Part shown: positions 1 through 8,912 of the stretch, one piece after another
Numbering within the stretch: position 1 is the stretch's first letter
Layout of the letters: the number at the start of each line of letters is the position of its first letter
From: Phycisphaeraceae bacterium
Lineage (GTDB): Bacteria; Planctomycetota; Phycisphaerae; Phycisphaerales; UBA1924
Length of the DNA stretch: 64,000 nt
Direction of reading: 5' to 3'
NCBI GenBank assembly: GCA_020639155.1
Contig: JACKHF010000001.1
Location: 1,488,001-1,552,000, forward strand
Made by a program: the position numbers and the translations under genes
Notes under the pieces: generated by a model
Database searches by the model: none
Seen by the model: only the letters and a program-made list of their open reading frames with translations
What the model was told of the DNA's origin: nothing

Positions 1-28
1 CAAAACTTGTGTGCGCGAATACCCTCAT

Positions 29-613
29 TCATTGTCTCCGTCTGCGTCGTGCGCCAAGCAGGCCTGCGCCACCAAGCAGCGAAAGTGCTGAAGACGGCGC
101 GGGGATGATCTGGATTGTCACCGAGCCATTGACTGGATCAGGAATCCGTTCGTAGATGAAAACATGGCTGTATGGAAACAGATCAATATAATCGATTTCT
201 GTAGAAACAGAAAGTTCTCGTGGCGTGAAGTCATCCGTCGTCCACTCGACCGTGTGGAGCAGCACAGGGCTGGACCACGTAAAAAAGTTCGGCCCCAGCT
301 GCCCCGCTGTCAGATCAAGCAATGCGGTGCCGGTATTTGTGGGAGCTGGTGGTGGGAATGTAAAGCCAAGCCAGTTGTGGTGGATGATATTATCTGTGAA
401 TCCTGATTCCGTGGCAACAAGATCGTATACAGCAAATCCCACGCCATAGATCTGTGGGTATCCCTCCCAGTAGGTGTAGACATTGATATTCACCGATGGC
501 GTCTGAGGCGTTATCGTGCCATTCACCTCGATGAACAAGCCACCCGATTGCGCAAATGCCTGATTGCTTGCGACGATCAACATTGCGATTGTCATGTGTT
601 TCACTTGTGTCAT
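29..613 (-). CDS. Secreted protein with PEP-CTERM-like sorting tail
   Basis: A 194-residue protein with an N-terminal signal peptide (hydrophobic core TIAMLIVASNQAFAQ, likely cleavage after AFA). The body is not recognised. The last 25 residues carry P-A-P-S-S-A, a short hydrophobic glycine/leucine stretch and a run of five arginines, the layout of a PEP-CTERM-type envelope sorting signal in the Phycisphaerae variant. The start is supported by GGAG five bases upstream. The next gene upstream on the same strand is a paralogue with the same tail, 54 bases away, so the two are probably co-transcribed. Function unknown; surface or exopolysaccharide association is inferred only from the tail. Confidence 0.8.
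   Translation of the reverse strand: MTQVKHMTIAMLIVASNQAFAQSGGLFIEVNGTITPQTPSVNINVYTYWEGYPQIYGVGFAVYDLVATESGFTDNIIHHNWLGFTFPPPAPTNTGTALLDLTAGQLGPNFFTWSSPVLLHTVEWTTDDFTPRELSVSTEIDYIDLFPYSHVFIYERIPDPVNGSVTIQIIPAPSSALSLLGGAGLLGARRRRRQ
39..115. repeat. 3'-end module shared with the neighbouring paralogue (copy A)
   Basis: These 77 bases encode the end of the PEP-CTERM-like tail and match 675-751 at 72 of 77 positions by direct alignment. The upstream halves of the two genes are much more diverged. The pattern suggests recent duplication or gene conversion limited to the sorting-tail region. Confidence 0.85.
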
Positions 614-667
614 GTGACTCCTGCAAGCTGCCAGCGGACGTGTCCGTCGGCTGGCAGTGGTGTGGTG

Positions 668-1267
668 TTATCTTCGTCTGCGTCGTGCGCCAAGCAGGCT
701 TGCGCCAGCAAGCAGCGCAATTGCTGACGACGGCGCGGGGATGATCTGGATCTTCAGCGTTGTTTCCTGCACACTGGAGAGCGGGAGATACGTCGGATTG
801 ATCGATGTTGTGGTATCGAACATCCCAAATGTCAGCGAGCTTGTTGAGATCTCCACCGTGCGTGGCGTGAAGTCGGTTGTCTCAAACCAGAATGTGGCGG
901 TCCACGCTGGATTCTCTGTGGAAGCGATGAGAATTGGGGGAAGGTGGGGGTTCCATGCTTCAAACAGCACTGTGCTTTGATTGAGCTGAGTAAATGTATC
1001 ATGTGTAATTGTTCCGTTGCTTCCGTATCCAGATGCGCTTCCCACAAGTACTGAGTCGCTCGCAGAGATGACTACATCTGATTGTCCAAAGCTGTGATAC
1101 CCGGCGTTTGGGTCGTACCATACCGACAATCTGACCGATGTATTGGCACTTGTCGGGCTGATCGGATCTGTATCAAGGTTCTCAAGTATCCATCCGCCGA
1201 TAGGGTCAGCTGCCGCTGATGTTGCAGAGACAAAGAGCAAAGCCAATAGTGTTGTTTTCTGTGCCAT
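668..1267 (-). CDS. Secreted protein with PEP-CTERM-like sorting tail (paralogue)
   Basis: A 199-residue protein with signal peptide MAQKTTLLALLFVSATSAAA. Its C-terminus (PAPSSA, hydrophobic stretch, terminal Arg run) is nearly identical to that of the following gene. Both also share a T-D-D/T-D-F-T-P-R element about 70 residues before the end, so they are paralogues. I chose the Met at 1267, which opens a clean signal peptide, over the in-frame Met eight codons upstream; the ribosome-binding site is weak for either. Biological role unknown; export across the inner membrane and envelope retention are inferred. Confidence 0.78.
   Translation of the reverse strand: MAQKTTLLALLFVSATSAAADPIGGWILENLDTDPISPTSANTSVRLSVWYDPNAGYHSFGQSDVVISASDSVLVGSASGYGSNGTITHDTFTQLNQSTVLFEAWNPHLPPILIASTENPAWTATFWFETTDFTPRTVEISTSSLTFGMFDTTTSINPTYLPLSSVQETTLKIQIIPAPSSAIALLAGASLLGARRRRR
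675..751. repeat. 3'-end module shared with the neighbouring paralogue (copy B)
   Basis: Partner of 39-115, same orientation, five mismatches over 77 bases. It encodes the Arg-rich end of the PEP-CTERM-like tail. Confidence 0.85.
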
Positions 1268-1332
1268 ATTTCTACCAATGAAAAAACGCATTGTCTATAC
1301 TCAGAATGTACACGATTTCATCAATCTGCCTA

Positions 1333-1367
1333 AGAAAAAACGTCCGCAACATCAAAGATTGCGGACG
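1333..1367 (-). terminator. Rho-independent terminator of the ferredoxin gene
   Basis: A perfect 9-bp stem (1341-1349 with 1359-1367) and a 9-base loop, followed on the minus strand by TTTTTTCTT. It lies 50-85 bases past the stop codon of the ferredoxin gene, and separates it from the PEP-CTERM-like pair. Confidence 0.85.
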
Positions 1368-1419
1368 CTTCTGTGTTTCTGAACAATGTTCCGTGGGTTG
1401 CAGAATATAGGTAGTTCTC

Positions 1420-1683
1420 CTATTTGTCTTTGTAATAATCGAGATTGATCTGCACGAAGTTGTTCCATTCTTCCGGGAGATCTTCTTCGGGGTAGATAGC
1501 TTTGACGGGGCACTCGTCGATGCACAGGCCACAGTCGATGCATGTGTCGGGATCAATGAAGAGTTGGTCGGCCGATTCGAAGTCGGGCTCGTCCTTGGTG
1601 GGATGGATGCAGTCGACGGGGCAAACGTCGACGCAGGCTGTGTCCTTGGTTGCGATGCAGGGCTCTGCAATGATGTGGGTCAT
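1420..1683 (-). CDS. fdxA: 7Fe ferredoxin (3Fe-4S/4Fe-4S)
   Basis: An 87-residue soluble electron carrier of the FdxA type. The N-terminal motif has Cys9, Cys17 and Cys21 followed by Pro, with Cys25 nearby, as in 7Fe ferredoxins where a C-x7-C-x3-C-P arrangement binds a 3Fe-4S cluster. The second motif CIDCGLCIDECP (Cys48, 51, 54, 58) is a classical 4Fe-4S site. The acidic C-terminal tail and the T-x-D-T-A-C spacing also fit the family. The start at 1683 has AGGTCCTC just upstream, and the reading frame before it resembles no ferredoxin. The gene is monocistronic with its own terminator. The redox partner cannot be told from the neighbours. Confidence 0.93.
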   Translation of the reverse strand: MTHIIAEPCIATKDTACVDVCPVDCIHPTKDEPDFESADQLFIDPDTCIDCGLCIDECPVKAIYPEEDLPEEWNNFVQINLDYYKDK

Positions 1684-1867
1684 GAGGACCTCCCGATCTG
1701 AACAACGCAGCATGCGGAAAATCGGCTGCGGATAGTGCGAGTCATGATGGGGGATTGAACGCGCGCAGAGCCGGTGTGTCATCCCGAGAGCCGTCTCATT
1801 CTGAAAACGGGCATCTTGAGCGAATGCAGAGCAGCGATCAGGGGGATTGGAGCGCAGAAAACCGGCT

Positions 1868-2263
1868 TTAGTCTCGATTGTTGAACAGGATGCCGAGCAG
1901 ATGGCGGGACCTTGGGAGCGGTGTGCCATCCACCTCGGTCGTCTCCTCTTCGCAGCGGACCACCGTTCCCTTGTGGATGGGGATACGTGAGCCGGACTGG
2001 AACAGGTTCACGCGAGTGCCTGGCTGGACCGCGATAGGCGAGAACGCTCCAATGCCCTTTGGACTCCCGTCCTTCAGTTCAATGACTGCAAGCCCGCCCG
2101 ATGTTTCCTTTGTTGGTTCAAAGGTAGCGGTAAAGCATCCGGCCATCTTCACGCGAGGGATACGCCGGCGCTCTGCGTCCTTGTTCGGGGCTGTGGTTTT
2201 TAGTTCGGGGAATGGCGCAGCGGGCTGCGATCCGCGGTCGGAGGAACTCGTCGATGCCATCAT
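1868..2263 (-). CDS. PilZ-like domain protein
   Basis: A 131-residue protein. After a Ser/Pro-rich N-terminus it has an RRRIPR stretch, then a beta-rich region with G-x-G-A-F-S-P-I and a final G-I-L-F strand, matching the R-x-x-x-R plus D/N-x-S-x-x-G layout of PilZ c-di-GMP-binding domains. The second motif is degenerate here, so nucleotide binding is uncertain. I start at the first of two tandem Met codons because GGAGGGC sits directly upstream; longer in-frame starts lack such a site. PilZ proteins relay c-di-GMP to motility or polysaccharide machines; the partner is unknown. Confidence 0.6.
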   Translation of the reverse strand: MMASTSSSDRGSQPAAPFPELKTTAPNKDAERRRIPRVKMAGCFTATFEPTKETSGGLAVIELKDGSPKGIGAFSPIAVQPGTRVNLFQSGSRIPIHKGTVVRCEEETTEVDGTPLPRSRHLLGILFNNRD

Positions 2264-2425
2264 GCCCTCCATGGCACAAGTGCGAATGACGGAATGGGAT
2301 GGGCACGGTTCCACGCATCCATGCGAGGGCCGCTGATAGATGTATCGGTCTATTCAGAGTCGAGCGGATGATGTGCGCGATGACATTGCACGTGATATGG
2401 TGAGATCGCGCAGTTGTTGCGCGAG

Positions 2426-3481
2426 CTATTCCCTGCCCAGAGAGGCGGGCCAGAGGTAATACGCTGTGCCGGGTCGGAGTTCATCCGGCGTGACAGTGTG
2501 AGAGACCTCGATCGGGAGCGTCACAGCGCCAACGCTGATCTGTTGGTTGGATGTTGCCCGCGGAGCGATGGAGCCGACGCTTGCGTATGGCGAACGCGGG
2601 CGGAACGCGATTGGTTTAGAGTGGTACACAACCATCTCGGCACGCTCAATGCCAGCACGCTGCTTTGCAATCTCAAAGGCGTCATGTAATGTCCCGAGCG
2701 AATCAACAAGGCCAGCATCGAGCGCATCGGCACCTGTGACAACCCGACCATCCGTGAGTTCGTTGATCCGCGACATATCGACAGGATGCAGTGCGTGTGA
2801 GCGACGATCAACAACCAGCGATCTGAATCTGGCATAGAACTGGTCAACCAGCGCCTGGAACATGGCGTTGTGGCTCTGGTTCACAGGTGAGAATGGATCG
2901 CCCATCGCCTTGTTCGGGCCTGACACAATGTTGTTTGTTTCAACGCCGATCATCGAGAGCCCGTGGCTGAAGTTGAGCGCAGGAATGATGACACCAACGG
3001 AGCCGGTGATCGTGGTGGGCTGGGCAACGATGTGATCGGCAGCGAGCGCGATGTAATACCCGCCCGACGCAGCAACTTCTCCGAACGATGCGACAACGGG
3101 CTTGCCAGTGTCATCGCTGAATCGCCTGATCTCCTCATACATGACATCGCTCGCAGAGACAGATCCACCGGGCGAGTTGATGCGCAGGACAACTGCCTTG
3201 ACATTGTGATCATCGCGAGCCATATCGAGTCGCGTAACAAGCGAGTCGATTGGTGCTGATGAACCCGACAAGCCACTGGTGATGTCATTGATGACACCGC
3301 CCACATGGATAAGAGCGATCGTGCCCTCCACGCGTCCGTCGTCCCTGAACACGCTTGCCTTTTTCAGTGCGCTCGACTGACTGTCGAGGGAAAGCGTGAG
3401 CGTGCTGGGGATGCACCCTGACATCGCACAGGGCATGAAAGCAATGAGGCAATAGAAGAGTGATCTGAGGGTAATTTTCAT
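2426..3481 (-). CDS. sppA: Signal peptide peptidase SppA-type protease (S49)
   Basis: A 351-residue S49-family serine protease, expected to degrade cleaved signal peptides at the membrane. The N-terminus is a short hydrophobic segment ending in M-S-G-C, so it may be a lipoprotein instead of the usual membrane-anchored form. The core shows R-I-N-S-P-G-G-S, then V-A-A-S-G-G-Y-Y with candidate nucleophile Ser139, and S-G-P-N-K-A-M-G-D-P-F with candidate general base Lys191. The 52-residue Ser-Lys spacing matches the short, single-domain SppA type. A G-S-V-G-V-I segment fits the family. It is transcribed alone. Confidence 0.9.
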   Translation of the reverse strand: MKITLRSLFYCLIAFMPCAMSGCIPSTLTLSLDSQSSALKKASVFRDDGRVEGTIALIHVGGVINDITSGLSGSSAPIDSLVTRLDMARDDHNVKAVVLRINSPGGSVSASDVMYEEIRRFSDDTGKPVVASFGEVAASGGYYIALAADHIVAQPTTITGSVGVIIPALNFSHGLSMIGVETNNIVSGPNKAMGDPFSPVNQSHNAMFQALVDQFYARFRSLVVDRRSHALHPVDMSRINELTDGRVVTGADALDAGLVDSLGTLHDAFEIAKQRAGIERAEMVVYHSKPIAFRPRSPYASVGSIAPRATSNQQISVGAVTLPIEVSHTVTPDELRPGTAYYLWPASLGRE

Positions 3482-3531
3482 GCAGGATTATTCGTCGGCC
3501 GAACCGCACAGGAACCTGTAGTCTCCAAGAT

Positions 3532-3580
3532 AAAACACCGCCCGACCGCTCCGGGGGAGGAACGATCGGGCGATGGTGTT
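3532..3580 (-). terminator. Probable terminator of the PDZ-protein gene
   Basis: An interrupted stem (AACACC/GGTGTT plus GCCCGA/TCGGGC, with a three-base bulge) around a G/C-rich centre. On the minus strand it is followed by GTTTTATCTT. It lies just past the stop of the 3635-5602 gene. Confidence 0.6.
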
Positions 3581-3634
3581 GGTGTCGATCAGCACTATCC
3601 CTGGGTGTGTGCCAACCGATTCGGAGAAGGTGGT

Positions 3635-5602
3635 TTACTGCTTGTGCATCTCCATCAGTTGCTTGAGCATCTTCTTGATGTCGGCAAGATCGCTCTCGAT
3701 TCCATCAAGCTGGTTCTTGATTGATTTCATTTCGTTGTTGCTGCCAGTTCGGGCCTGATCCGCTTCGAACTTCCGCACCAGACGATCCACGTTCTTGTTC
3801 TGGTCGTCGAGCTTGTCGCGCATCTGACGCAACTCAATGGAGTACCTGCCGTTGGCCTTTGTTGCTTCCTCAATCTCCCTTGCCTGGTTTTCCAGCTTGA
3901 CAACAAAGTCGTCACCAAGGAACTGAAGATCACCCAACTTCTCGAGATGCTTCAGATCGCCAAGCTTCTCAAGGTGCTCGTGCATATCCCTGAAGTGCTC
4001 ATCCAGTTCTTTCTCGATCTGGTCTGCGTGCTCTGGTGTGAAAGCAAAGCCGCGCACGCTGTTGTTGCCCTGCGAAAAGAAGTGTTCGGATTTGCTGTCA
4101 TTGTCTTTGTCGCTGTGCCAGAATGTTGAGAAGCCCTGATCCGGTTGAGCGCGGAAAACCATGTCGGGCTTGTCGCCCATAAATAATCTCCAGTCGCCAT
4201 CCTTGTTGTCAAGCTCGACAGAGAAGCGGCCGGAGACTTCAAGGCCGTCGAGCGCTTGTGTCGCTTTCTCAAGAGCGCGGAGTGCTTCTTCGAACCCCTT
4301 GAGGGAGTTCTCTGTCGATTCGTCCCCCTGCATCTTCATATCGCGAAGTTGCTCGACCGCTTGCTCAAGGGCTTTCTTGACATCCTTCGAGTGCTCACCA
4401 CGTGGTGCGATGACGCCGCCCGAGCCGCCGAAGTTCCTTGGAGCGCTCGGTTGCACGGGTGTCACCCATGTTGGCGCAGTTGTTGTGCTGGGGGCTGATG
4501 GGGGTGTCGGGGGCGAGAGAGGAGAGACGTTCAAACGCTGTGTGACGGCCGGAACTCCGCTAAGAACATTGGTCTGGACCGACAGTTGTTGCGGATCATA
4601 CTTGTCGAGCTTAATTTTGATATCTTTCTTCTCACCTTTTCGGATGACGGTGAGCTTGACGGTGTCGCCCGGCTCTCTCTCACGAAGGATCTTGCGGAGT
4701 CCTTCCTGTGTCGCGGGTGCGTTGCCGTCGACTTTGATAACGATGTCACGCTCCTGCAAGCCAGCCTTTGCTGCGGGCAGATCCTTGATCACTCTGCTGA
4801 TTATGAAGACATTGCCGCCATCAAGATCAAGATAGTCAAGAAGTTCAGGTGACACATCGCCCATCGTGATGCCGACCATCACTGGAGGTGTATCAGGGTC
4901 TGCAACGACGTAGTTTCCACCAAAGGGAGAGAGACCGGTGGTTGCAAGCAGTTGTGGCGCAACATTCATTGTGATGGCACCATCCGGCCCAGTTGCAATC
5001 TGGGGCACGATCTGAATTGCGCTGACATCGTGTGGTGCAGTACCGAGCACGATCGAATCGCCAAAGATGGTTGTAGCCTTGTTCGTTGCCACATAGCTGA
5101 ACGTTGCAACCTCGTTGCCGTTCTTGTCAAGAATCGTAATTGTGTCGTTTGTCTTGCGGATCTGTTTGGGTGATACTTCCTCACCGTTGATCCACGCCGA
5201 TGTCTTGCCGTCCTTGATCTCGACTTTTACTTTGTCGGTGCCGTCATCACGCACCATGATGGAGCGGCTTGTTGATGTCGGGCCCGTTGTAGTCACGCTC
5301 GATGTTCCCGATCCGGATGTGCCGCCAAGCGACTCAACAACAACCATCCCGCCAGAGCCGCCGCCCGAAGTCACACTGACTTTGTCTGGATCGAACGAGG
5401 TCAGCGCAACCAGCGGTGCCGATGCCTGTGATGCGCTTGTGCATGTGGTTGCAGTTGTGCGGGTTGTTGTGCATTCGGCTGACTTTGTCGCTGGCTTGTC
5501 ATCGGTGTCCGGGCCGATCGCAACAGCTGCGATAGCGGTGCCCGCTAACCCTGCTAGTGCGAGTGCCGACACTTTCAGTGTGTGTGCTCTGCTCGATGTC
5601 AT
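3635..5602 (-). CDS. Membrane-anchored PDZ-domain protein with C-terminal coiled coil
   Basis: A 655-residue protein. Residues 10-30 form a hydrophobic segment (signal anchor or signal peptide), followed by a Ser/Thr/Gly-rich linker. Residues about 240-335 are a PDZ domain (V-M-V-G-I start, then D-L-P-A-A-K-A-G-L-Q-E-R-D-I-V-I and V-D-G). A Pro/Thr-rich stretch and charged helical segments follow, with a strong heptad-like coiled coil in the last 60 residues. There is no protease domain. The start has GGAG eight bases upstream and opens the hydrophobic segment; an upstream in-frame extension overlaps the divergent gene's control region. It is probably a periplasmic scaffold or protein-quality-control partner; function not established. 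Confidence 0.75.
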   Translation of the reverse strand: MTSSRAHTLKVSALALAGLAGTAIAAVAIGPDTDDKPATKSAECTTTRTTATTCTSASQASAPLVALTSFDPDKVSVTSGGGSGGMVVVESLGGTSGSGTSSVTTTGPTSTSRSIMVRDDGTDKVKVEIKDGKTSAWINGEEVSPKQIRKTNDTITILDKNGNEVATFSYVATNKATTIFGDSIVLGTAPHDVSAIQIVPQIATGPDGAITMNVAPQLLATTGLSPFGGNYVVADPDTPPVMVGITMGDVSPELLDYLDLDGGNVFIISRVIKDLPAAKAGLQERDIVIKVDGNAPATQEGLRKILREREPGDTVKLTVIRKGEKKDIKIKLDKYDPQQLSVQTNVLSGVPAVTQRLNVSPLSPPTPPSAPSTTTAPTWVTPVQPSAPRNFGGSGGVIAPRGEHSKDVKKALEQAVEQLRDMKMQGDESTENSLKGFEEALRALEKATQALDGLEVSGRFSVELDNKDGDWRLFMGDKPDMVFRAQPDQGFSTFWHSDKDNDSKSEHFFSQGNNSVRGFAFTPEHADQIEKELDEHFRDMHEHLEKLGDLKHLEKLGDLQFLGDDFVVKLENQAREIEEATKANGRYSIELRQMRDKLDDQNKNVDRLVRKFEADQARTGSNNEMKSIKNQLDGIESDLADIKKMLKQLMEMHKQ

Positions 5603-5834
5603 TGTTATGATCTCCGTTGCTGTGCCCAGCTGTTGCATCACGTTCTGCTTGATAATGCCCAGCCGGGCGGTTTCATTCTGAAAGAGCTTCCAGTTCTGCC
5701 AGGATGTTCGACGAGTGATCTGGCTGGGTGGAAGCTGTACTATCTGGATGCATCCGCCAGAACTCGCTGTCAGCAAATTTGTGTGATTTTCAACGATGTC
5801 TGGCTGCTTGGCGAATGTTCGGAGGTCTCGCGTC

Positions 5835-6137
5835 ATGGCAGGAAAACAGCCCCTTTCAGCCTACCAACAGAAGGTTGTCAAGCGGTATTACCAGAACCGC
5901 GACTCGATCATGGTCCAGAAACTGGGAGAGCTGGTTACAGAGCTGATGCTGGCGACCGCGTCAGAGGACCCGTCCAAACCTGCAACAACAAAGAAGCTCA
6001 ATGGGCTCTGGGATCGGGCTGCCAAGGCGGTTGCGAATCTTGGTCCTGCGGATGATGCAAAGGTAAAGAAGGCTGTTGCGATCGTCCAGGACCGGGATCT
6101 GGAGGGGTTAGCACGTCTGGTGGGAACGCTGAGCTAA
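5835..6137 (+). CDS. Conserved-looking small hypothetical protein
   Basis: A 100-residue soluble, helical protein without signal peptide. It begins MAGKQPLSAYQQKVVKRYY and is rich in Lys/Ala with L-x-x-L-V-T-E-L-type helices. I do not recognise the family. The start is fixed by GGAGGT eight bases upstream; the frame continues further upstream without a good site. It is divergent from the PDZ gene, sharing a 230-base control region, and ends seven bases before a strong terminator, so it is its own transcription unit. Confidence 0.75.
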   Translation: MAGKQPLSAYQQKVVKRYYQNRDSIMVQKLGELVTELMLATASEDPSKPATTKKLNGLWDRAAKAVANLGPADDAKVKKAVAIVQDRDLEGLARLVGTLS

Positions 6138-6143
6138 CAAAAA

Positions 6144-6184
6144 ACGGTGCGGGCCAGAATTGGAGCCCGCACCGTCTTTTCTTT
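6144..6184. terminator. Bidirectional rho-independent terminator
   Basis: A perfect 11-bp GC-rich stem (6144-6154 with 6165-6175) and a 10-base loop. It is flanked by CTTTTCTTT on the plus side and an A-run (AACAAAA) on the other, which reads as a T-run on the minus strand. It can end both the 5835-6137 gene and the convergent 6225-8507 gene. Confidence 0.9.
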
Positions 6185-6224
6185 ATTGAGCTAGTAATCT
6201 GCGTTGTCTTGCAGACAGTTGTGT

Positions 6225-8507
6225 TTATGGAGCGTCGGGGCAGTCAGATGCGTACGCATTTCCATAAGCAATATAATCAAGGATATCAATAGTTCCAGAA
6301 CCATCGATGTCAGCCTTTGGGTCAGACGTGTTATACAAGTTGCCAAACACAATATAATCAAGTATATTGAGAGAGCCGCTGCCATCCAGGTCTTTCCAGC
6401 AGTTTTGCCGCATAATCGAAGATCGTAGTTCGGTTTCTATGAAGCCAAGTTCCCGATTTTCATGATGGGTTTCTAGGGCTATTCCGCCTCCGCCAACGAG
6501 ATATTGGGTCCACGCGCCAACGGTGTTTGGGTATGCCTCCCCGATGAAAACAATGCCATCGATACGGTTAAAACCTAAGCTTAGCAAGTCGTCCCTGGCA
6601 TCTGCCATTGCATCAAGAGCATTTTGAGCATTTGAATAGGTATCATCGATGTTGTCACCTATAACAATGATACTTTTGTTTGCAGCTTGATACTTAGATC
6701 GAAGAAGAGGCTGAGATATAATCTGCATTCCAGATGCAATAGCGGCTGCGGCTCCGCCATTAAATGGTGTGGATCGAATAACATCTGCAAGATCAGAGGC
6801 CGATTGCTGATCTGAAATCAATGTAAGTGGAACTTGAATTGTAGGTTGAGCTGAAACATCAACTAATGCTATAGCAACTGTTCCATTAAGAGGAATCGTT
6901 TGCCCGGTTTGAAAATGACCCGACTGGGCGCAGTATGGAGGGTTATTTGGGTTGCTGGGATCATACGTATTGCATGGCGTGGATACTTGTCCGCCCTCCA
7001 CTTGTCGTGCGAGCGCCTCTAATGAAAACTGAAAAGCAATATCCATGCTGCCCGAACTGTCAATAAGAATAGCAAATGCATATTCGATTGGCACAACAAG
7101 ATCATCAATGTCGGTTGCAATGATGTCTGTGGTACTGCCGTTCGTGTCGGGTGACACAATATCTGTCGCTGCACTCTCGTACACGACACTTTGTAGTCCG
7201 AGGACAGGGCTTCTGGAGCCGCCGTTGCCAGCAACGCCTGGCATCCCATCAGCTTCTGAAAGAAGCACATAATCGGTAATCCAATACTGATACACACCGT
7301 CTTCATCGGGATCGCGGATCAGCAAGTATGCATCTGAGACACCGTTTGTATCGCCGGCGACAAGCCCATTATTGCTTGTAAAGACAACATGACGGCCGTC
7401 CTTGGACATTCTTGCCGGACCATATCCACTATAGTTTGGTGGAAATGCTGTTGAAAACGGCAAAGACGCGCCGCAGTTAGGCTGCTGTTGCAATGTCCCG
7501 TCAACAACTACGTACCCTAAGATTTGTCCGCTCACATCACTATTGATAGAGTACGAGATAGCAGCTTGATCGCCATTGTCTGAAAGATCATATGAGAGCA
7601 CGACGTCAACAAAGTTTCCTTGGGCAATTGGGTAATAGCAACTTGACCCAACACCTGTAACCAACGTCCGTGAGTCCACATCCCACAAACCATATCCAAC
7701 GTAGACATTTACTGGCGCATTCGTGTACCTTTGGTGCTGAGGAAGAGCAATCCTTGTTCCATCGAACGTAAAATCTGCTCCCGCGACAACTTCTCCCAAT
7801 GTAGTGGCATTTGTCCCGTTCCACATTGAGTGCAGACCATTTGTTTCGACTTCATAAATCACCGCATATGTAAAGTTGCTGTCAAGCTCCTTTGCAAAGA
7901 ACACGCGATTGCCAGCGGGCGAGATTCGAGAGCCTCTTCGCTTCTGCGTATCTACTGCAGGATCCATGTTGAGTACAATCTCGTTCCCCTCATCAAAGAT
8001 GCCGTTTTCATCCGGGTCGCGATCACATATAAAAGCATCTTCTAATCCGCCGTCTGTGTCTGCTGTTGTGTGAAGGTTTGATGCCGAGCTGTCAAATACA
8101 ACGTATCTTCCATCCGCTGATATGGACACAGACCCACCAGTATTTTGATAGCCGCAGTGGTCATCCGCAATATCCCAGCTGCTGCCATTCCATTTCTTAG
8201 AGATCAGTGTGGTTGTTCCATTCACCCTGTCTCTCACGAAGACTTGTCGTTTGCCATTCGAAGTAGCAACTGGATTTGTCGATAAGCCTGCATCCAGTGA
8301 GGAAAATACGACATAGCGATCGTCATGCGATATATCGAGAGTCACATGTCCATTTGTAGACAGACTTGTCGAGCCTGCACCCGAGGAAGACTGTCCACTC
8401 GAGCCAACAGAAATAAACTCAGAACCTGATATTGTTTGGCCTGAGACTGCTGACGATAATGCCAGCAGACTTGAGGCAATGGCAGTTGTTTTAAATTTTA
8501 ACTTCAC
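6225..8507 (-). CDS. Secreted TolB-like/VWA protein with dockerin-like C-terminus
   Basis: A 760-residue protein with a signal peptide ending V-S-G-Q. Residues about 30-450 contain repeated strands of the form D-G-R-Y-V-V-F-x-S, typical of TolB/WD40-like propellers. A von Willebrand A domain follows (about 470-690) with an intact MIDAS start, I-D-S-S-G-S-M (Asp483). The last 60 residues hold two dockerin-like Ca-binding repeats (DLDGSGSLNILDYIVFGN and DIDGSGTIDILDYIAYGN). These differ from the C-x-x-D-C-D-G-S-G-S-L-N-V-F-D-Y form used elsewhere here. Base composition is unusual: about 33-40% GC by hand count at 6601-6720. Probably a cell-surface adhesion protein. Confidence 0.85.
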   Translation of the reverse strand: MKLKFKTTAIASSLLALSSAVSGQTISGSEFISVGSSGQSSSGAGSTSLSTNGHVTLDISHDDRYVVFSSLDAGLSTNPVATSNGKRQVFVRDRVNGTTTLISKKWNGSSWDIADDHCGYQNTGGSVSISADGRYVVFDSSASNLHTTADTDGGLEDAFICDRDPDENGIFDEGNEIVLNMDPAVDTQKRRGSRISPAGNRVFFAKELDSNFTYAVIYEVETNGLHSMWNGTNATTLGEVVAGADFTFDGTRIALPQHQRYTNAPVNVYVGYGLWDVDSRTLVTGVGSSCYYPIAQGNFVDVVLSYDLSDNGDQAAISYSINSDVSGQILGYVVVDGTLQQQPNCGASLPFSTAFPPNYSGYGPARMSKDGRHVVFTSNNGLVAGDTNGVSDAYLLIRDPDEDGVYQYWITDYVLLSEADGMPGVAGNGGSRSPVLGLQSVVYESAATDIVSPDTNGSTTDIIATDIDDLVVPIEYAFAILIDSSGSMDIAFQFSLEALARQVEGGQVSTPCNTYDPSNPNNPPYCAQSGHFQTGQTIPLNGTVAIALVDVSAQPTIQVPLTLISDQQSASDLADVIRSTPFNGGAAAAIASGMQIISQPLLRSKYQAANKSIIVIGDNIDDTYSNAQNALDAMADARDDLLSLGFNRIDGIVFIGEAYPNTVGAWTQYLVGGGGIALETHHENRELGFIETELRSSIMRQNCWKDLDGSGSLNILDYIVFGNLYNTSDPKADIDGSGTIDILDYIAYGNAYASDCPDAP

Positions 8508-8912
8508 GAAAGCTCCTTGTGCAGATCAATATGCGAACATTTCTACAGATACAGTGTCTATTCAACTTTATTTGATCTTTGGATGTAATATTAAGGCTTG
8601 TCTATTTTGTTAGTGCAAATCTTGAGACGACCTTGTTAGATCTAATAGCTGGTTTAAACTTGTAAATATATCGCTTTGCTGGCCGTTAACTTTCATATGG
8701 TTATTTATAACTCGGATGCGAGAGTTATCAATACAGGAAATACCCTGCTTTGCCCTAAAAAGGGGAAGGTCTTATAACTGTGCGGGTGTGAATCTAAGTG
8801 TTCTGTATCGAGTTCTTCTCTAGACAGGCCCTCAATGTGCCCCAATATCCCGCCGATAGGCGTGATGCATGCAGCGCCGATCGTGCGCTCATGCATTATC
8901 AGGGGCAGGTGT
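8508..8912. other. AT-rich divergent intergenic region
   Basis: A gene-free stretch between the low-GC TolB/VWA gene and the pilus operon; 8521-8760 is visibly AT-rich. It holds a 7-bp inverted repeat (8707-8713 with 8722-8728) that could be an operator. Two opposed transcription units must start here, but I cannot place promoters with confidence. Confidence 0.6.

Noticed and set aside
4161..4835. 224-residue frame on the plus strand
   Set aside because: It mirrors the PDZ protein gene; the Ser/Arg/Leu-rich composition is typical of an antisense frame.
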